Source: Vibrio diabolicus (lineage in GTDB: Bacteria > Pseudomonadota > Gammaproteobacteria > Enterobacterales > Vibrionaceae). Taken from it: 64,000 nucleotides of DNA. Made by a program: the position numbers and the translations under genes. This document shows positions 30,176 through 40,168 of this stretch, in pieces. Each line of letters begins with the position of its first letter. Within the stretch, counting starts at the first letter, position 1. Under the pieces are notes generated by a model. It was not told where the DNA came from and made no database searches. It saw nothing but the letters and a program-made list of their open reading frames with translations. The DNA lies in the NCBI GenBank assembly GCA_001048675.1, contig CCKK01000029.1, positions 1-64,000 of the forward strand, given 5' to 3'.

Positions 30176-30691
30176 ATGAAAAGACAAGGTGGTTTCACCC
30201 TTATCGAATTGGTAGTGGTAATTGTAATCCTAGGTATTCTAGCGGTCACTGCAGCACCACGTTTCCTTAACCTGCAAGATGATGCGCGCAAAGCTGTAAA
30301 TCAGGGACTGAAAGGTGCAATTGATGGAGCTGCTGGTATTGTTTATGGTAAAGCAGCGATTGAAGGAAAAGAAACAAAGACAGCTAATGATACTAAGGTA
30401 GAAGATGTTACTGTGTATTTAGGCTACCCAACAGCAGATGCTGATGGTATAGGGAAAGCAGTTCAAGGTTTAAATGATAGCAAAGACTGGGTTTTGATAG
30501 CGACATCTCCACGTAAAGATGCGACTGGCGATAAGCCAGCAAATGGTACTGCAGGTACTGTTACTTACGCTTCCGAGAGCGGTGTAAGTCAGTGTGTGAA
30601 GTATAGCGAATCATATTACGATAAAGATGGCGTTCAGGTGCCAGCTAAAGCTTCAGTAATTGATGGTGAGGCTAATTGTACTAAAGAATAG
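30176..30691 (+). CDS. mshA: Major MSHA pilin MshA
   Basis: Type IVa prepilin of 171 residues. Leader MKRQGG is cut before Phe, giving [14 protein letters not shown] with Glu5, and Pro22-Arg23-Phe24 of the mature protein follow. The variable globular part ends with two cysteines (SQCVKYS and EANCTKE) that form the D-loop disulfide. It has its own leader with a good GAGAGAG ribosome site and is followed by a small GC-rich hairpin, which fits high expression of this one gene over the downstream minor pilins. Confidence 0.95.
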   Translation: MKRQGGFTLIELVVVIVILGILAVTAAPRFLNLQDDARKAVNQGLKGAIDGAAGIVYGKAAIEGKETKTANDTKVEDVTVYLGYPTADADGIGKAVQGLNDSKDWVLIATSPRKDATGDKPANGTAGTVTYASESGVSQCVKYSESYYDKDGVQVPAKASVIDGEANCTKE

Positions 30692-30697
30692 AGTTTA

Positions 30698-30715
30698 GGG
30701 GCGAAAGCCCCTTTT
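30698..30715 (+). terminator. Hairpin after mshA (partial terminator)
   Basis: GGGGC-GAAA-GCCCC followed by TTTT, seven bases after the mshA stop. A 5-bp GC stem with a GAAA tetraloop and a short T tract probably ends most transcripts after mshA and lets some continue into the minor pilin genes. Confidence 0.7.
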
Positions 30716-30732
30716 AATTTTGGAGCTAAATA

Positions 30733-30966
30733 GTGAAGGATAATAGAGGGTTAACAACTCGAGAGTTTGTTGTTTTGCTCGTTTTTTTCTCAGTACTTGG
30801 TTATGTGGTATTACCAAGATTTATCAGCTTTGAACCAGAAACTTATGAAACCAAGTGGGAGCAAACCAAGCAAACCGCGGAACATGTTTCTGAAACGCTG
30901 AGCAATAAAGAAACGTATGATCGAATTGAAGAAGAAATTGGTCGTTCAAAGGGGAAAAACAACTAG
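30733..30966 (+). CDS. Short pilin-like protein (alpha1 helix only) between mshA and mshC
   Basis: 77 residues, start GTG eight bases after GGAG. The leader MKDNRG precedes LTTREFVVLLVFFSVLGYVV, with Glu at mature position 5 and Leu-Pro-Arg-Phe ending at position 24. Glu5, Pro22, Arg23 and Phe24 all coincide with MshA. After the hydrophobic helix there are only about 47 charged, helix-prone residues (Glu/Lys/Thr-rich) and no cysteine, so the globular pilin head is missing. I know no named gene for it. It may be a pilus assembly factor, a tip or initiation subunit, or a decayed mshB/mshA copy; the intact start and frame argue for function. Confidence 0.72.
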   Translation: MKDNRGLTTREFVVLLVFFSVLGYVVLPRFISFEPETYETKWEQTKQTAEHVSETLSNKETYDRIEEEIGRSKGKNN

Positions 30967-31081
30967 ACATTGGTTATTTGTTCATCTGTTCACACTTCGA
31001 ATCGAAAAATTATAAACCTATCATTAATCTCATAATTTCATCGTATACTTATCTCGCTTGTTCTAAGCCTAAGGTTGGGTT
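30967..31081 (+). promoter_or_regulatory. Possible mshC promoter
   Basis: 115 A/T-rich bases upstream of mshC. TATACT at 31044-31049 could be a -10 element; no convincing -35 is seen. A separate promoter would allow minor pilins to be made despite the hairpin after mshA. Confidence 0.3.
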
Positions 31082-31561
31082 ATGAAAATTCGCAGCTCTG
31101 CATTAGGGTTCACGTTAATGGAGTTAATCCTAGTGATCGTCCTCCTTTCTATCCTTTCACTTTTTGCAGCCAGCCGTTTTATGGGCTCTGGCAGTTTTTC
31201 TGCATATGCATTACAAGAACGTGTGATTTCTGTGATTCGCCAAGTGCAGGTGAATCGTATGCAGTCGAATGTTGAGAAACCTGATGATAACTTTCGTTTG
31301 CAAGTTTCTAGCTCATGTGTTGGTTCAGTTGCTGCCTGCGCACTAATAGGTAGTGCACAAGATGCCCGTAGTGACGTGGTTATCGATAAGTCCGCAAAGT
31401 TTTCCGTTATCAGCGGTGCCGCAAATACAATTAATTTTAACCTTCTCGGCAATCCTGTAAGTGGTGCTGTAAACATCTTAATTGAAGATAAACATGGTCG
31501 AAGCCGCTGCCAAGTTGAAATTAATACTCAAGGTTATGTTTCAAAAGGTACATGCTCATGA
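31082..31561 (+). CDS. mshC: MSHA minor pilin MshC
   Basis: Prepilin-like protein of 159 residues: leader MKIRSSALG, then FTLMELILVIVLLSI with Glu5 and a 20-residue hydrophobic helix. GspH/FimT-like architecture, with cysteines in mid-protein and near the C-terminus. The stop overlaps the mshD start (ATGA). Confidence 0.88.
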   Translation: MKIRSSALGFTLMELILVIVLLSILSLFAASRFMGSGSFSAYALQERVISVIRQVQVNRMQSNVEKPDDNFRLQVSSSCVGSVAACALIGSAQDARSDVVIDKSAKFSVISGAANTINFNLLGNPVSGAVNILIEDKHGRSRCQVEINTQGYVSKGTCS

Positions 31562-32133
31562 AGAAATCTAGTGGCATGACTTTGATAGAAATGATTATCG
31601 CGATTGTTTTAATGGGCATTGCGATGGTGGCGTTTACTTCTTTTCTTGTCCCTCAGGTTAGAGATTCTGCCAATCCTCATTATCAAACCCGCGCCTCTGC
31701 TTTAGCACAAAGCTTTATGTCACAAATTCTTGCGCGTGGTTTTGATGACAACAGTAACTTTGATGGAGGGCTGGTTCGTTGTGGTGAGAACTCCGTCAAC
31801 TGCACTCCGTCTAAAGATCTTGGCGCTGAAACAGGGGAGTCACTTCCTACAGATTTTAATGATGTTGATGATTTTATCGGTTGCTGGAGCACGCCTAATA
31901 CGCTCTCTCAATGTAAGAGCGTGTCTCGAGGAAATATTACCGATGTGTTGGCGAACGTTGGAGAAGATAGTACAGAACAATATAAAAATTTTAGGGTAGA
32001 AGTCCAAGTTGCCTATGATGATTTAGGTGGTTCGGAGACAAGTGCTTTACCTAAGTATAAAAAAGTGACATTAACTATCTTTGCGGGCACGACTCAACCC
32101 CTGACTTTAACGGCTTTAAAAGGGAACTACTGA
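31558..32133 (+). CDS. mshD: MSHA minor pilin MshD
   Basis: 191-residue prepilin-like protein: leader MKKSSG, then MTLIEMIIAIVLMGI with Glu5. ATG 31558 overlaps the mshC stop; an ATG six bases earlier (31552) is also possible. PilV/GspI-like place in the minor pilin set. Ends one base into mshO. Confidence 0.88.
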   Translation: MKKSSGMTLIEMIIAIVLMGIAMVAFTSFLVPQVRDSANPHYQTRASALAQSFMSQILARGFDDNSNFDGGLVRCGENSVNCTPSKDLGAETGESLPTDFNDVDDFIGCWSTPNTLSQCKSVSRGNITDVLANVGEDSTEQYKNFRVEVQVAYDDLGGSETSALPKYKKVTLTIFAGTTQPLTLTALKGNY

Positions 32134-32870
32134 TGAAAGAACGTGGTTTCACTTTAATTGAGATGGTCGTTACGATAGTTATAGGTAGTATCATCATGTT
32201 GGGTATTGCCGGCTATATTAAACTAGGGATAAAAGGGTACGCAGATAGCATTGACCGCCAGCGAGTGCAGACAGAAGCACAGTTTGTGATCGAGAAAATG
32301 TCCCGTGAAATTCGCCATGCCGTGCCAAATAGTTTTCATGAGCCAACTGGGACAAGCAATTGTTTGGAGTTTGTACCCATTGAATATTCGGGCTTTTATG
32401 CTTTTAGTGGTAGTACTCTGGAGTTTCTTATTGGCAACGATACTAAGCTAAAACGTATTCCTAATGAGCGATGGTTGGTGATAAATCCTAGTCGGTATGA
32501 AGATCTTTTCCCTAAAAATCCAGATAACCCAGAATCATCTCAACGAATTGAGTTAAAAGAGATATCAAGAGATAAAGTTGATGAGCCTTTTATTGTTTCT
32601 GTAGGTGAAAGCAGCATCAGCTCTAGCTCTATTTCTAGCCGTCATTACATTTACCAAGATAAATCTCAAGTCCGTTATTGCTTCGATAGCGGTCAAGTAC
32701 TTCGTAATAATGTCATTATCACGGATAGTATTGATACATCAGCGAGTTACATGCGTTATGTTGAGCCAACTCTACAACGAGGTGGGCTAGTACATATTAA
32801 CTTAGAGTTTTTACAGGATGGGGAGCGTAGTGTGTATCAGCAAGACGTGCAGGTGCTCAATGTTCCGTAA
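32133..32870 (+). CDS. mshO: MSHA minor pilin MshO
   Basis: 245-residue prepilin-like protein: leader MKERG, then FTLIEMVVTIVIGSI with Glu5; PilW/GspJ-like. It shares one base with the mshD stop, and its end overlaps mshP by 11 bases. The minor pilins MshC/D/O/P probably form the priming complex or tip of the pilus. Confidence 0.88.
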   Translation: MKERGFTLIEMVVTIVIGSIIMLGIAGYIKLGIKGYADSIDRQRVQTEAQFVIEKMSREIRHAVPNSFHEPTGTSNCLEFVPIEYSGFYAFSGSTLEFLIGNDTKLKRIPNERWLVINPSRYEDLFPKNPDNPESSQRIELKEISRDKVDEPFIVSVGESSISSSSISSRHYIYQDKSQVRYCFDSGQVLRNNVIITDSIDTSASYMRYVEPTLQRGGLVHINLEFLQDGERSVYQQDVQVLNVP

Positions 32871-33294
32871 ACGAAATCAGCAAGGTAATGTACTTATCGT
32901 GGTGCTTTTTGTCATTATTGTGATGGGTTATTTAGCCGCCTCTCTTATGAGAATAAGTTGGTCAAATCAAAGTGGACTAACTCGGGAATTCTTAGGCACA
33001 AAAGCTTGGTTTGTTGCTCAATCTGCCAACGAATGGGCGCTGACACAGTTGTACCCGCTTAACGATGATGACCCTGATATCGCAGATATTTGTTTGAATG
33101 AGGTCAGTGGTGCAACCCCTAATGTTACAAAGAATACGGCATGTAGGATTAATAAGATGAGTTGTTTAAAGTTGGGGGTTCTGAATGAGGGAACCTCAGA
33201 GGCACAGTCTTTATTTAGAGTGCAAGTAACAGCCATTTGTGGTTCAGGACTGTCTCAAGTACAGCGTCAGCAAGAAGTTTGGGTTAGGGATTAG
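32860..33294 (+). CDS. mshP: MSHA minor pilin-like protein MshP
   Basis: 144 residues from ATG 32860 inside the end of mshO. The leader MFRKRNQQG is followed by NVLIVVLFVIIVMGYLAASL. Position 5 is Val instead of Glu, as in PilX/GspK-type pseudopilins that sit at the tip. Several cysteines follow. The open frame extends 14 codons further upstream, but that start would lack the pilin leader position. Confidence 0.85.
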   Translation: MFRKRNQQGNVLIVVLFVIIVMGYLAASLMRISWSNQSGLTREFLGTKAWFVAQSANEWALTQLYPLNDDDPDIADICLNEVSGATPNVTKNTACRINKMSCLKLGVLNEGTSEAQSLFRVQVTAICGSGLSQVQRQQEVWVRD

Positions 33295-33298
33295 GATA

Positions 33299-36200
33299 AT
33301 GAAAAGAATAATAATTACTGCTTTATTCGTCAGTTTGTTTTCTTCTGAAAGTTTTTCTGCTGTTCCAAATGATATGACTCCATATTGGTCGATTAGTCAG
33401 GGGAAAATGAAAGCCAGAGGGAGCTTCTGTGGTGGGTATTATTATGATTTTGGCAACTATATTTGTCCCAATGGTCTTACAATGAATGTAGGCCAGTCAG
33501 TCAACGCTTACCGTGATATCAACATTCATGTTTATGGTGGTGTTGAACTTAAAGGAAAAAATACTTTAGGAAGCAGTGAACATTCGATCAATATCCTATC
33601 CAAGAACAGCGATTTCAAAGGTAAAAATGACATTGAAATTTTTGGGCGTGTGGAGTCTTTCGGTGCAGTTGAACTCAAGAACGATATTAAGGTTCACGGT
33701 TTAATCTACGTATCCCACGGAAAGGTGCTTCTTGAAGATGCAGAAGTACAAGGCAATGTTACCAGTTACTCTGATGGTATTGAGATAAAAGGTAACAGGA
33801 ATGTCATTAATGGCAGTGTTGAGGGGGCTAAAGACGTAACTCTCTCGAAAGTAACAGTGAATGGCAATGTTACGAGTACGGGTGGACAAATTAAAACGGA
33901 GAGCAATGGTAACAGGATTCATGGCGATGTTATAGCGCATGGTGATATAACGTTGAAGAAGACGGTTGTCGAGGGGAAAGTTACAAGTCAAGGCGGTGAA
34001 GTAAAGACAGAATCAAATGAAAATGAAATTCAAGGTGATGTTTGGGCACGAAGCAAAGTTACTTTAAAACAAACGAAAGTTACTGGGGATGTAACTAGTG
34101 AAGGTCACGAGGTGATCCTAGAGAGCCATAACCAAGTACACGGAAATATTCTCGCTCTACATAAAGTCGATATTAAAAACTCATTGGTTTGTGGCCGGGT
34201 AGAATCAACAGGTAGCGAAGTATCGTTGACTAACTCTAAACTCGATCAAAATCGAGGTGTTTATACTCTTAGTGAAGCGATTCAGTCCCACGGGAAAGCC
34301 ACAGTAAAAAGCTCGACCGTCTGTGGTTCTGTTAACTCAAAATCACATTCTTACGAGTACAATGATAGTGACATTTATTGTGGTGTAGATGATCCCAACT
34401 GTCAGCCCCCCCAGACCGGAGAGTGCCCAATAGAGGCTGTAGCCTCACTTTGTCCTGAATTAGTTCCTGTTATTCCTCCAACACAGCAATGTTCACTATT
34501 ACCAGAAGAAAACTTCAATTCAGGTTCATTGTCAAACTGGTCGGTGATGGGCTTTGGTACCAGTGACGAGCCCCATATCTCTGATGGACGTTTCATCTTA
34601 AACTCAAATAAACCAGAGCAGGCAACAGCCTCTGCATATAACTATATTTTTCCGTCAGATCAGAACTATTTAGAGATTGAGTTTGATCACAATGCATATG
34701 GTGGGAATGGTGCTGACGGTGTTGCGCTGGTGATTTCTGATGCGAGTGTCCCTCCTCAAACCGGGGCATTTGGTGGTCCGCTTGGTTACGGGATGAAGCT
34801 TCTAAAGAATCACTACCCTGAAGTCTCCAAAGATGTAGAAGGCTTTGCTGGTGGTTGGCTAGGTATTGGTATTGATGAGTTTGGTAACTACATTCGTGAA
34901 GGGAGCGAGAAAATCGTTTCAAATAGTGTTGCTGATAATGTTGGGGTGCGTGGACAGGGCGTCCAAGATGCGAATGGTAAGTGGTTGAAAGGTTATCCGT
35001 ATATCACTGGCAAAAAATACAGCAGCTCGTTGGATAATCGAAAAGGTAAAGAGAAACTGCATCGTTATAAAGTAGTTTTAAATTCGCGTAACACCGATAC
35101 GATAACGCTGGCTGTATTTCGAAAAGTCGGAAAAAATGGCGGATGGGATCCTGTTATCGAAGAGTTTAACGTTTTGGAAAAAGGTGGTTTTAACTATATT
35201 CCAGATAACTTCCGTCTGTCGGTAACGGCATCCACAGGTATGCTTACCAATACGCATGATATTGATAACTTCCGAGTCTGTGCGGACAAGTACTCGCGAT
35301 TAACAGATGGTATTCATCATTTCGAGTTTGACTACTCAGGCTCAGGCAGTACGTGTCAGGCTTCTGATGTGACACTTAGAGCTTGTATGAATGAAAGTTG
35401 TTCTGAGCAATATCCTAGAGATGCATACGATGATGGCAGCTTAACGCCTCTCTCTGTCACTTTACTTCCATCTACTGGCAATAATGTTGCCAACTGGGTT
35501 GGTGGTACAAATGTACAGTTTGAGAATGAAACTCAGCTTGAGCTGCAAGGTTCAAGAGCTGGCGATATTACTTTGGGTATCGATCAAAGTTCCGTACCAC
35601 AGTTTGGCTTTGAAGGGGCACGATGTCGAATTAATGGCGGGCCACTATCTGCTAACAACTGTAATGTAACCTTCGCTTCAAATGTGCTTGCGGTGAATGT
35701 TAATGATGTAGTTGCTAGTCGCGAAACTACGGGGGAGGACTACCTATCGTTTTGTTCAACTCGAACTGAAGACGGCGGTGAATCTCGCGGTGTTAATATG
35801 TCGATTGATTATGAAGTGGCACCGATCGATAGCTCTCAACCTGTCGTGATTTCTTACAAGAAAAAAGTGAAAGATCAGGCTGTGGAATGGAGTTCAAATG
35901 TCGAGCTAACCAGAGCTAATAAATACCTGCCTAATGTTTATTTTGATGATGAAGGCAAGGCATTCTTTAAGTTGAGATACTCTGAAGCTGGAAAGGTCAA
36001 ACTTAAAGCCAGTGTTGAAGGTGTTGATGACTCGGATGGATTCGGCAGCTTCGTTAGTTTTCCTTCAAAACTGAAAGTTACTGCAAAGAGTGGTGATAAG
36101 AGCGGAGAGTGCACCAACAGTAAAAATGGCTGTTCTTCGGGGTTTGTTGCTGCTGGTGAAGTTTTTGAGTTAACCATCTCGGCATTGCAAGATGATGATA

Positions 36201-37441
36201 CGGTTGCTGAGAACTATCAAGAGAAGACTATTACGGTTAGTAATAAAGTGAAGTACCCGTCTAATGGTTCATTAGCCAAACTTCTAAATGAGAAGCTACC
36301 AGAATCAAGTAAATGGTCTCGTGGCAGTGTGACGTTTGATCAATCGGTTTCAGAAGTCGGTGTTTTCGAGCTTATTGCTGAGGCACCAGTTGCTAAAGAT
36401 GAAAATGGCGATGATATTGGCACATCTCTATATCTTGGTAGTAATGCATTTAAAATAGCCGATGGTAAGTCAACCATTGGGCGCTTCTATCCGGATTACT
36501 TTAAAGTCACCGGGACAGAGTGGACCTACCCTGATAATCAGAATCAATCTGTATATATGGGACAGAATTTTGAATCGGTTAAGTTTGAAGTCACAGCATA
36601 TAATGCTAACGGTTACACAACTCAAAATTATGGTGGTTTTGCCAATTCTTTAAAAGCAGATTTGTATTTGGCTGGTGGTTACTCAGATAGACTTAGCATT
36701 TTGGATTCCGATTTGACTAGTGATAACTGGTCGGGAGCTGTGTGGAGCAAAACTTGGGATAACTCAGTTTATTGGCGTAAAGATTTATCTTTGCCGAGTC
36801 CCGATGGTCCATTTAATTCAAAACTACCGGCAGACAAGGATAGTTCCATCGAAACGTCTATTTCGCTTTCACTTAATAATAATGGAACTAAAGTATCTGG
36901 CTATGTTGATCCTACGATGTTCTTAAAAGAAGGGCAAAATAGCACTGAAGATAGAATGGTTTCGCAACAGCTACTATCGCAACCTGATGTCAGGTTTGGT
37001 CGCATAGCTCTGGATGATGTGGGAGTGAATCAGGGTAAATCTGTTAATATCCCCCTTAGAGTGGAGTATTGGAGAGATACCCGATTCGTTTTAAACAGTA
37101 AGGATAACGGGACAACAGTGTCCCCAACTCTAAAAAGCCAGGAGCCAGTTTGGCCTGATGATGGCTCCGACTGCGACATTTTACTTGAAGGCGTCAGAAC
37201 GACGGTTAACGATGGTGCCATGCGTGAACTTATTGCTAAGCAAGAGCGCGCAGACTGTGGACGTCAACAAGCTGAAGTTTGGCTTAATCTCGACCCTAGT
37301 GGTAACAACCTCCCTTGGCTCAAATACGACTGGGACAATGATGGCTCCGAAGAAAACCCATCCTCCGTCGTCACCTTTGGTATTCATCGAGGTAACGATC
37401 GCGTGATTTACCGTGGTGAGCCAGGGTTAACCGGACAGTAA
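33299..37441 (+). CDS. mshQ: MshQ, large secreted MSHA-associated protein with repeats, lectin-like domain and DUF6701
   Basis: 1380 residues from ATG 33299, five bases after mshP; in-frame codons back to 33239 are not needed. A signal peptide ends near residue 21 (SESFSA). Residues about 128-317 hold five repeats of about 37 residues with the pattern I-x-G-x-V ... VTL ... V-x-G-x-VTS, probably a beta-solenoid. A Cys/Pro-rich linker follows. Residues about 403-660 look like a legume-type lectin / concanavalin fold (NFNSGSLSNWSV, NGADGVALVISD, DNFRVC). From about 670 the C-terminal part is DUF6701-like (GRFYPDYFKVTG, VPLRVEYW-type ending). A surface or pilus-linked adhesin role is inferred, not proven. 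Confidence 0.88.
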   Translation: MKRIIITALFVSLFSSESFSAVPNDMTPYWSISQGKMKARGSFCGGYYYDFGNYICPNGLTMNVGQSVNAYRDINIHVYGGVELKGKNTLGSSEHSINILSKNSDFKGKNDIEIFGRVESFGAVELKNDIKVHGLIYVSHGKVLLEDAEVQGNVTSYSDGIEIKGNRNVINGSVEGAKDVTLSKVTVNGNVTSTGGQIKTESNGNRIHGDVIAHGDITLKKTVVEGKVTSQGGEVKTESNENEIQGDVWARSKVTLKQTKVTGDVTSEGHEVILESHNQVHGNILALHKVDIKNSLVCGRVESTGSEVSLTNSKLDQNRGVYTLSEAIQSHGKATVKSSTVCGSVNSKSHSYEYNDSDIYCGVDDPNCQPPQTGECPIEAVASLCPELVPVIPPTQQCSLLPEENFNSGSLSNWSVMGFGTSDEPHISDGRFILNSNKPEQATASAYNYIFPSDQNYLEIEFDHNAYGGNGADGVALVISDASVPPQTGAFGGPLGYGMKLLKNHYPEVSKDVEGFAGGWLGIGIDEFGNYIREGSEKIVSNSVADNVGVRGQGVQDANGKWLKGYPYITGKKYSSSLDNRKGKEKLHRYKVVLNSRNTDTITLAVFRKVGKNGGWDPVIEEFNVLEKGGFNYIPDNFRLSVTASTGMLTNTHDIDNFRVCADKYSRLTDGIHHFEFDYSGSGSTCQASDVTLRACMNESCSEQYPRDAYDDGSLTPLSVTLLPSTGNNVANWVGGTNVQFENETQLELQGSRAGDITLGIDQSSVPQFGFEGARCRINGGPLSANNCNVTFASNVLAVNVNDVVASRETTGEDYLSFCSTRTEDGGESRGVNMSIDYEVAPIDSSQPVVISYKKKVKDQAVEWSSNVELTRANKYLPNVYFDDEGKAFFKLRYSEAGKVKLKASVEGVDDSDGFGSFVSFPSKLKVTAKSGDKSGECTNSKNGCSSGFVAAGEVFELTISALQDDDTVAENYQEKTITVSNKVKYPSNGSLAKLLNEKLPESSKWSRGSVTFDQSVSEVGVFELIAEAPVAKDENGDDIGTSLYLGSNAFKIADGKSTIGRFYPDYFKVTGTEWTYPDNQNQSVYMGQNFESVKFEVTAYNANGYTTQNYGGFANSLKADLYLAGGYSDRLSILDSDLTSDNWSGAVWSKTWDNSVYWRKDLSLPSPDGPFNSKLPADKDSSIETSISLSLNNNGTKVSGYVDPTMFLKEGQNSTEDRMVSQQLLSQPDVRFGRIALDDVGVNQGKSVNIPLRVEYWRDTRFVLNSKDNGTTVSPTLKSQEPVWPDDGSDCDILLEGVRTTVNDGAMRELIAKQERADCGRQQAEVWLNLDPSGNNLPWLKYDWDNDGSEENPSSVVTFGIHRGNDRVIYRGEPGLTGQ
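33682..34250 (+). repeat. Five in-frame repeats of about 110 bp in mshQ
   Basis: Imperfect coding repeats, each about 37 codons. Conserved points include ATTxxxGGCxxTGTT (I-x-G-x-V), GTAAC-type (VTL) and GGxxATGTTAC (G-N-V-T). The second to fourth copies are closest to one another, suggesting copies gained by duplication. Confidence 0.7.
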
Positions 37442-37505
37442 CAACTTAGGTTTTTGCCCTTAAGTTAGGAAACTGCAAGAAATTGAGGCTTTCTGCTCAT
37501 GTTTG

Positions 37506-37544
37506 TGTACCAATACCTTGCTGTGACAGCGAGGCATTGGTACA
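37506..37544 (+). terminator. Long imperfect hairpin between mshQ and mreB
   Basis: Arms TGTACCAAT and ATTGGTACA (37506-37514, 37536-37544) enclose further pairing (CCTtGCTG / CAGCgAGG). T-rich sequence follows at 37545-37563. It probably ends the msh operon; the T tract is broken, so an attenuator or protein site is also possible. Confidence 0.55.
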
Positions 37545-37583
37545 TTTAGAGCAATTTTTGTCTTCTATATTTTTGCAGGATGA

Positions 37584-38636
<1,053 letters not shown>

Positions 38637-38642
38637 AGGTTT

Positions 38643-38737
38643 AGGTGAAGCTCATGTCGGGCTTCACCTTCATTTCTGCTCTCTCTGTAATTCAAACATG
38701 CTCCATACCTAAAAGTATTTACTTAAGTATTTTTAGG
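38643..38737. other. Two hairpins in the mreB-mreC gap
   Basis: AGGTGAAGC / GCTTCACCT (38643-38651, 38661-38669), seven bases after the mreB stop, with a poor T tract, looks like an attenuator that would let MreB be made in excess of MreC/D. A second, A/T-rich inverted repeat at about 38707-38738 (ACCTAAAAGTA / TATTTTTAGGT) lies before mreC. Confidence 0.5.
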
Positions 38738-38786
38738 TTGCCAAGTAAGGCTCAATAATCATGGAAGCAATCAGGTCAAAAACAAG

Positions 38787-39686
38787 ATGAAACCGATTTT
38801 TGGCAGAGGTCCGTCTCTGCAATTACGTCTGTTTTTTGCTGTCATCGTGTCGGCGAGCTTAATGCTGGCTGATAGTCGTCTAGATACGTTTTCCAACGTC
38901 CGATACTTATTGAACAGTATGGTTGCGCCCATTCAATACGCAGCCAATTTGCCTCGCAGCATGTTCGATGGCGTATTTGAACGTTTTAATACTCGTCAGG
39001 CATTAGTTGAAGGCAATCGCAACTTAAAGCGAGAAGTGCTACGCCTGAAAAGCGAGCTGATCTTGCTCGATCAATATAAAGAAGAAAACCAACGTCTACG
39101 CAAATTGTTAGGCTCTTCATTTGTCCGGGATGAAAAGAAAGTCGTAACTGAAGTGATGGCGGTTGATACTTCACCTTATCGTCATCAAGTGGTGATTGAT
39201 AAAGGACAAATAGACGGTGTGTACGTCGGACAGCCAGTGATCAACGAAAAAGGCATTGTTGGTCAAGTCACGTTTGTCGCAGCGCACAACGCACGTGTTC
39301 TGTTGCTAACGGATGCGAAAAATGCGATTCCTGTCCAGGTGATCCGTAACGATATTCGAGTGATCGCGTCGGGCAATGGTGAAATGGATGAAATCCAACT
39401 GGAGCACATTCCAACCAGTACTGATATTCAGGTTGGCGATCTATTGGTGACATCCGGCCTAGGTGGAATTTATCCAGAGGGATACCCAGTCGCGACGGTT
39501 ACCAATGTGGATCACGATACGCGCCAAGAGTTTGCATCAATCAAGGCTGAGCCAGTTGTAGAGTTTGATCGCTTACGTTACCTACTGCTGATTTGGCCGA
39601 ATGAAGATCGTCAACACAAAGTGCTGCGCTCCAATGTGGAAGAAGGGTTAGAGCAAGAAGAACAAGAGGTAACTGATGGCCAATAA
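38787..39686 (+). CDS. mreC: Rod-shape-determining protein MreC
   Basis: Bitopic inner-membrane protein of 299 residues. One transmembrane segment near 10-28, a coiled coil at about 65-105, then the two-barrel periplasmic MreC domain with the SGLGGIYPEGYPV motif near 225-240. It connects MreB with the cell-wall synthases. The last 11 bases overlap mreD. Confidence 0.96.
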   Translation: MKPIFGRGPSLQLRLFFAVIVSASLMLADSRLDTFSNVRYLLNSMVAPIQYAANLPRSMFDGVFERFNTRQALVEGNRNLKREVLRLKSELILLDQYKEENQRLRKLLGSSFVRDEKKVVTEVMAVDTSPYRHQVVIDKGQIDGVYVGQPVINEKGIVGQVTFVAAHNARVLLLTDAKNAIPVQVIRNDIRVIASGNGEMDEIQLEHIPTSTDIQVGDLLVTSGLGGIYPEGYPVATVTNVDHDTRQEFASIKAEPVVEFDRLRYLLLIWPNEDRQHKVLRSNVEEGLEQEEQEVTDGQ

Positions 39687-40164
39687 TGTAGTGAGCAGCC
39701 GAATGGTGATTGGTGTCAGTTTCTTCGTTGCGCTGGTGTTGCAAACCATTCCGTGGCCAGGTGTGTTAGATGTTTTACGTCCATCATGGTTGTTCCTTGT
39801 AACGTGTTATTGGGTGTTGGCACTGCCGCACCGAGTGAACGTTGGAACCGCGCTAGTGCTGGGCTTATTATGGGATATCTTGATCGGCTCAACGCTTGGA
39901 ATTCGCGGCATGATGATGTCGATTGTCATCTATCTGGTGGCGTTGAATTTCCTATTGATTCGTAACATGGCATTGTGGCAACAGTCGATTTTAATTGCCT
40001 TTTTTACTGCGTTATTGGAAGTTTTGATATTCTGTGGGGAATATTTGAACCAGGACGTAGTATTTAATCCATTATCTCTGTGGACGGCAGCAATAAACTG
40101 TATACTTTGGCCATGGATGTTTTTATTAATGCGACGAGTTCGTCGTGCATGGCACGTAAGGTAA
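39676..40164 (+). CDS. mreD: Rod-shape-determining protein MreD
   Basis: Integral membrane protein of 162 residues with about five hydrophobic segments and the LGLLWDILIGSTLG motif typical of MreD. Overlaps mreC, which implies coupled translation. Confidence 0.95.
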   Translation: MANNVVSSRMVIGVSFFVALVLQTIPWPGVLDVLRPSWLFLVTCYWVLALPHRVNVGTALVLGLLWDILIGSTLGIRGMMMSIVIYLVALNFLLIRNMALWQQSILIAFFTALLEVLIFCGEYLNQDVVFNPLSLWTAAINCILWPWMFLLMRRVRRAWHVR

Positions 40165-40168
40165 AGCG

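Noticed and set aside
18383-37441. The msh locus as a recently acquired island
   Set aside because: The structural half is more A/T-rich, but position and order match the conserved Vibrio locus and there are no integrase, tRNA or attachment repeats.
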